Positions 61,869 to 64,000 of a stretch of 64,000 nucleotides of DNA are shown here, one piece after another (positions within the stretch are counted from its first letter, which is position 1; every line of letters starts with the position of its first letter). The stretch is from NCBI GenBank assembly GCA_903882935.1, contig CAIRZB010000100.1, positions 1 to 64,000 on the forward strand, in the 5' to 3' direction. This stretch comes from an uncultured Parafilimonas sp. Lineage in GTDB: Bacteria > Bacteroidota > Bacteroidia > Chitinophagales > Chitinophagaceae. The notes below the pieces were generated by a model, which did no database searches, was not told where the DNA came from, and saw only the letters and a program-made list of their open reading frames with translations. The position numbers and the translations under genes were made by a program.

Positions 61869-62134
61869 GTGCCATGTGCCAGAGACGGCCTTGCCCTCAT
61901 AACACCTCCTGAGGGGGCCAACCCTAACGCTCAGGAGAGCATCACGTTTTTGTACCTTAATAAACTTTACGGCGATGATGGGTGAAAGTATTCCCGATTA
62001 ACATCTTGGAAGAGTACTAAATAAGCAACCTTGCGGCATTTACCTTGCTTTTTACCAATTTTACATTGGTGGCACGCTTTTTAGCACTATTCAGTGAATG
62101 AATTTCAAAAACGTTTCACCAAAAAATTAATCAA

Positions 62135-62200
62135 ATGTATATTGGAATTGGTACCGTGATTTTAATTGTGATACTTATCCTGGTTTTCAGGCGAAGATAA
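62135..62200 (+). CDS. candidate 21-residue single-TM small protein
   Basis: An ATG at 62135 opens 21 codons: a glycine-containing start (MYIGIGTV), an unbroken Ile/Leu/Val stretch of about 12 residues, and a RRR end. The composition is that of a one-helix small membrane protein with positive-inside C-terminus. A perfect 14-bp hairpin begins 8 bp after the stop. No conservation can be tested here. Confidence 0.4.
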   Translation: MYIGIGTVILIVILILVFRRR

Positions 62201-62207
62201 TCCTGTT

Positions 62208-62257
62208 ACATCCGTAGCTTCCCGCAGTGGGACAGTAACAAATGAAGCTACGGATGT
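62208..62257. repeat. perfect 14-bp stem-loop
   Basis: ACATCCGTAGCTTC (62208-62221) and GAAGCTACGGATGT (62244-62257) are perfect inverted repeats with a 22-nt loop. No T-run follows on either strand. Confidence 0.75.
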
Positions 62258-62825
62258 TCTCCTTAAAAAAACTGCTTCTGGCGAGCGTTCACGGCTGTAA
62301 AGTATAGGCGTGGTAAGCCACCTAGCTAATGACCCACTTTTCGCATGGGCACAAAGTGTTCTGGCCCTGTTCAAATCTACACAGCCAATTAAACGCAAGT
62401 AACGGCCTGCCCTTTTTGATGTAGCTGGTGAAACAGACTCCCTGCACATCCTAGTGTCATAAAAAAACCTATAATATTTTTGAAACCTTACAGTTTACTC
62501 AATGCTAAGCAGGGCATTGATTCCATAAAACACATCTATTTGCGCGGGTTTTGGGATACCAGCGGGGGATTTTTCATGGCATTCGTTGTTGTGTCACAAA
62601 CCTTTCATCGGTTGGGGCATTGGGGAGCTGTGCGGATAGTTTGGGCCTGCGGCGGCAAGTTCCAGACGGAGTCTCATTTTTAGAAGAACATCCAAAAAGC
62701 GCTGCGCTAACAATGAGAAACGCAACACTCGTTTTGATTTACCCGAACAATACGGCGAGTGGGGGTTAAAAAACACTACAATTATTTAAACTATACCAAA
62801 CCACGCAATAAACCCGCAAGGCTTA

Positions 62826-62891
62826 TACACCCAACGGCTATGCCAATACACCAACCTTTTATTTTTAACCACCTTTTGCTAACTGCCTGCG
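62826..62891. repeat. dispersed repeat with TTTTGCTAAC-GCCTGCG end, copy 2
   Basis: Matches copy 1 at 61803-61868. It continues into GTTCCAGTCGGAGACTGG and a hairpin AACCATA/TATGGTT. A third, partial relative lacking the left part lies at 62646-62755 (GCCTGCG, GTTCCAGACGGAG, TTTTTAGAAGAACA). Confidence 0.65.
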
Positions 62892-63082
62892 AATCCTTGT
62901 TCCAGTCGGAGACTGGCCTTTAGTAGAACAACCATAGAGCCGCGAAAGCGAACTTTATGGTTAGCAACACTGCTTTTTTAGTTTACCCAAATCTCCGGAT
63001 ATCGGAGCAGCATCTATCAGACAATTGAAATTCCTTCTCTGCAGAGTTTACTCAGCCGAGCCCAGTGGAAAGGGAGGCACTC

Positions 63083-63249
63083 TGCGGCATGATTAGCACC
63101 AAAGCACAATGAAGGCTAGCTGCAAGCATCTTTTGTGCAGACAGTTTCCTAACCATTGCGCGCGAAATTACTGGCTTCATCGCTATAATGAGCTTTGGCA
63201 CAAAACATGCCGCAGCGTTCTCTTGCAAAGCCTTTTCGAGAAACGCTGC
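63083..63249. repeat. imperfect 30-bp inverted repeat plus nested hairpin
   Basis: TGCGGCATG (63083-63091) and CATGCCGCA (63206-63214) are perfect arms that extend through GCACCAAAGC / GCTTTGGCAC. A second hairpin, GCAGCGTTCTC / GAGAAACGCTGC (63212-63249), overlaps its right arm. Confidence 0.65.
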
Positions 63250-63339
63250 GGAGAATGAAAAATGAACCCAAACCTAAGCCTTACCTGCACCTGTATTTAC
63301 CAACCTGCCCTCTATATAAGTGATTGTTTTAGTCCCGCT

Positions 63340-63605
63340 GGCGCAGGTCTCCCGACCTGTGCCTAGACTTTACTTGTCACCACTTTTCAACAGGCTAAAG
63401 CCACCGGATTTACTGCCTTACAAAGGCAACATAAAAGTTAGCAGCAAGCCGTGTTTTACACAAGCAAAACTAAGCCTTACATTTGTTTGTCGAACGCACA
63501 CCGCTGTATTACGATACGCAAACGCAGGGCAAGCTGCTTTTTAATAACGCTGCCTACGCGGTCGCACACAAGTAAGTGCAAGGCACAGGTCGGGAGACCT
63601 GCGCC
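63340..63605. repeat. element bounded by 24-bp perfect inverted repeats
   Basis: The left arm (63340-63363) is GGCGCAGGTC-TCCC-GACCTGTGCC. The right arm (63582-63605) is its exact reverse complement. Each arm is itself a 10-bp hairpin with one G-U pair. The enclosed 218 bp contain no transposase. Similarity continues outside the core for about 14 bp toward the interior (ACTTTACTTGT versus ACTTACTTGT). Confidence 0.8.
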
Positions 63606-63670
63606 AGTGCGGCACAGCAGGGCTTTTTATTACATCTCCGTAGCGAAAGGCAACGGAAAGCGGTTACACC

Positions 63671-63741
63671 TTTTGTTTTGCCATGCTACTGAGAGCATGA
63701 GAGAGCAACACGCTTTTGTTTTACCATGCTACCGAGAGCAG
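63671..63741. repeat. 43-bp tandem duplication
   Basis: TTTTGTTTTGCCATGCTACT followed by GAGAGCA at 63671 recurs 43 bp later at 63714 as TTTTGTTTTACCATGCTACC followed by GAGAGCA. Confidence 0.75.
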
Positions 63742-64000
63742 GGGGTAATGGAATTTTAGGATTATCAGATGTCATTACCAACAGATAGACAGCTTGGTGG
63801 TGCTTTAAAAAAAATATATCCATAGGTGCCGTGGAAGAAATACCGAAGGCACCCTCTTTTCCAGTTACACAAATATCAACAGGGCTATTTTCCGCATATC
63901 TTATAGAGAAATTTTTACACAATAAATGGTAGCTTAATTCGCTATCATTTTTCGCTATAGTTTGAATTGAGTCCCCCGTTAAAGTAAAATAAATATTTGA
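63686..64000 (-). CDS. 3' end of an unrecognised gene running off the right edge
   Basis: An open frame enters from the window end on the minus strand and stops at 63686, giving at least 104 residues. Up to about residue 85 the sequence looks protein-like (IYFTLTGDSIQTIAKNDSEL; NSPVDICVTGKEGAFGISST; AVYLLVMTSDNPKIP). The last 20 residues are encoded by the 43-bp tandem duplication, so the original C-terminus was probably lost. No start is in the window; I do not recognise the family. Confidence 0.5.
   Translation of the reverse strand, partial: SNIYFTLTGDSIQTIAKNDSELSYHLLCKNFSIRYAENSPVDICVTGKEGAFGISSTAPMDIFFLKHHQAVYLLVMTSDNPKIPLPPALGSMVKQKRVALSCSQ

Larger units (their letters stand above)
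61726..63685. other. about 2 kb repeat-rich region without recognised genes
   Basis: Apart from a 21-codon candidate at 62135-62200, open frames here (for example 62162-62449 minus and 62480-62683 plus) show no family pattern. The DNA is made of related intergenic repeat units and inverted repeats listed separately. It may be a graveyard of small non-autonomous elements. Confidence 0.6.

Noticed and set aside
62162-62449. 95-residue minus-strand frame
   Set aside because: It spans a perfect 14-bp inverted repeat and the 21-codon candidate; composition is Arg/Ser-rich as in non-coding frames.
62480-62683. 67-residue plus-strand frame from TTG, with TATTTTTG at its start
   Set aside because: The -7 element overlaps the start codon and the end lies in a dispersed repeat; no domain is visible.
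61860-62891. GCTAAC motifs read as integron attC sites
   Set aside because: The motifs are direct, with no GTTAGC partner at the required spacing, and no integrase is present.

Overview
The window looks like a chromosomal segment from a Bacteroidota bacterium, probably Sphingobacteriia or Chitinophagaceae-like. The evidence is TonB-dependent receptors, LytS/LytTR two-component genes, Bacteroidota-style promoters (TTTG / TAnnTTTG), weak Shine-Dalgarno signals, many TTG starts, TMEM220 and DUF1080 families, and a monocyclic-carotenoid gene cluster. No rRNA, CRISPR array, prophage or intact transposase was seen.

Layout. (1) 182-1351: a membrane acyltransferase-like protein on the minus strand, flanked at the left edge by three 32-bp-spaced direct repeats. 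(2) 1.7-16.6 kb: a Wzx/Wzy-type exopolysaccharide or O-antigen locus, with an SLBB export protein, Wzz-like co-polymerase, flippase, polymerase, five glycosyltransferases, three methyltransferases (one on the opposite strand) and a UDP-sugar epimerase. It closes with a strong terminator. (3) 16.9-26.1 kb: a carotenoid regulon. A CarH-like B12-binding MerR regulator and an ECF sigma factor precede crtI, crtB, idi, a crtD-like desaturase, cruF, crtZ and crtY, followed by a YceI protein. The gene set predicts a saproxanthin-type pigment. (4) 26.3-33.8 kb: tRNA-Arg(CCG), a LytS/LytTR pair, a LolA-like protein, a TonB-dependent barrel protein, a thioredoxin-like protein and a TMEM220 protein. (5) 33.9-41.3 kb: a TonB-dependent receptor, a GH3 glycosidase, a small membrane protein and a type-B carboxylesterase. 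(6) 42.0-50.5 kb, minus strand: a six-gene sugar-oxidation operon (cytochrome c/beta-propeller lipoprotein, DUF4432, PMI-like cupin, TIM-barrel isomerase, Gfo/Idh/MocA oxidoreductase, DUF1080). (7) 50.9-59.8 kb: a membrane protein, GH92 and GH95 glycosidases, anmK, a 161-bp tandem repeat array, and lipA. (8) 60.3-64.0 kb: a rubrerythrin-like lipoprotein, a DUF2231-like membrane protein, then about 2 kb of repeat-rich DNA with no recognisable gene, and the 3' end of a gene running off the right edge.

How the parts work together. Region 3 is a self-contained pigment module whose regulator carries the residues of the adenosylcobalamin photoreceptor CarH, so light-dependent control is likely. Regions 5-7 are a glycan-harvesting and sugar-oxidising neighbourhood: outer glycosidases (GH3, GH92, GH95) could release sugars, and the minus-strand operon looks built for oxidation at a sugar carbon, elimination or hydrolysis, and epimerisation. 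A LacI-type palindrome upstream of that operon suggests sugar-responsive control, although no LacI gene is in the window. The intergenic DNA carries several families of short dispersed and inverted repeats, reported separately.
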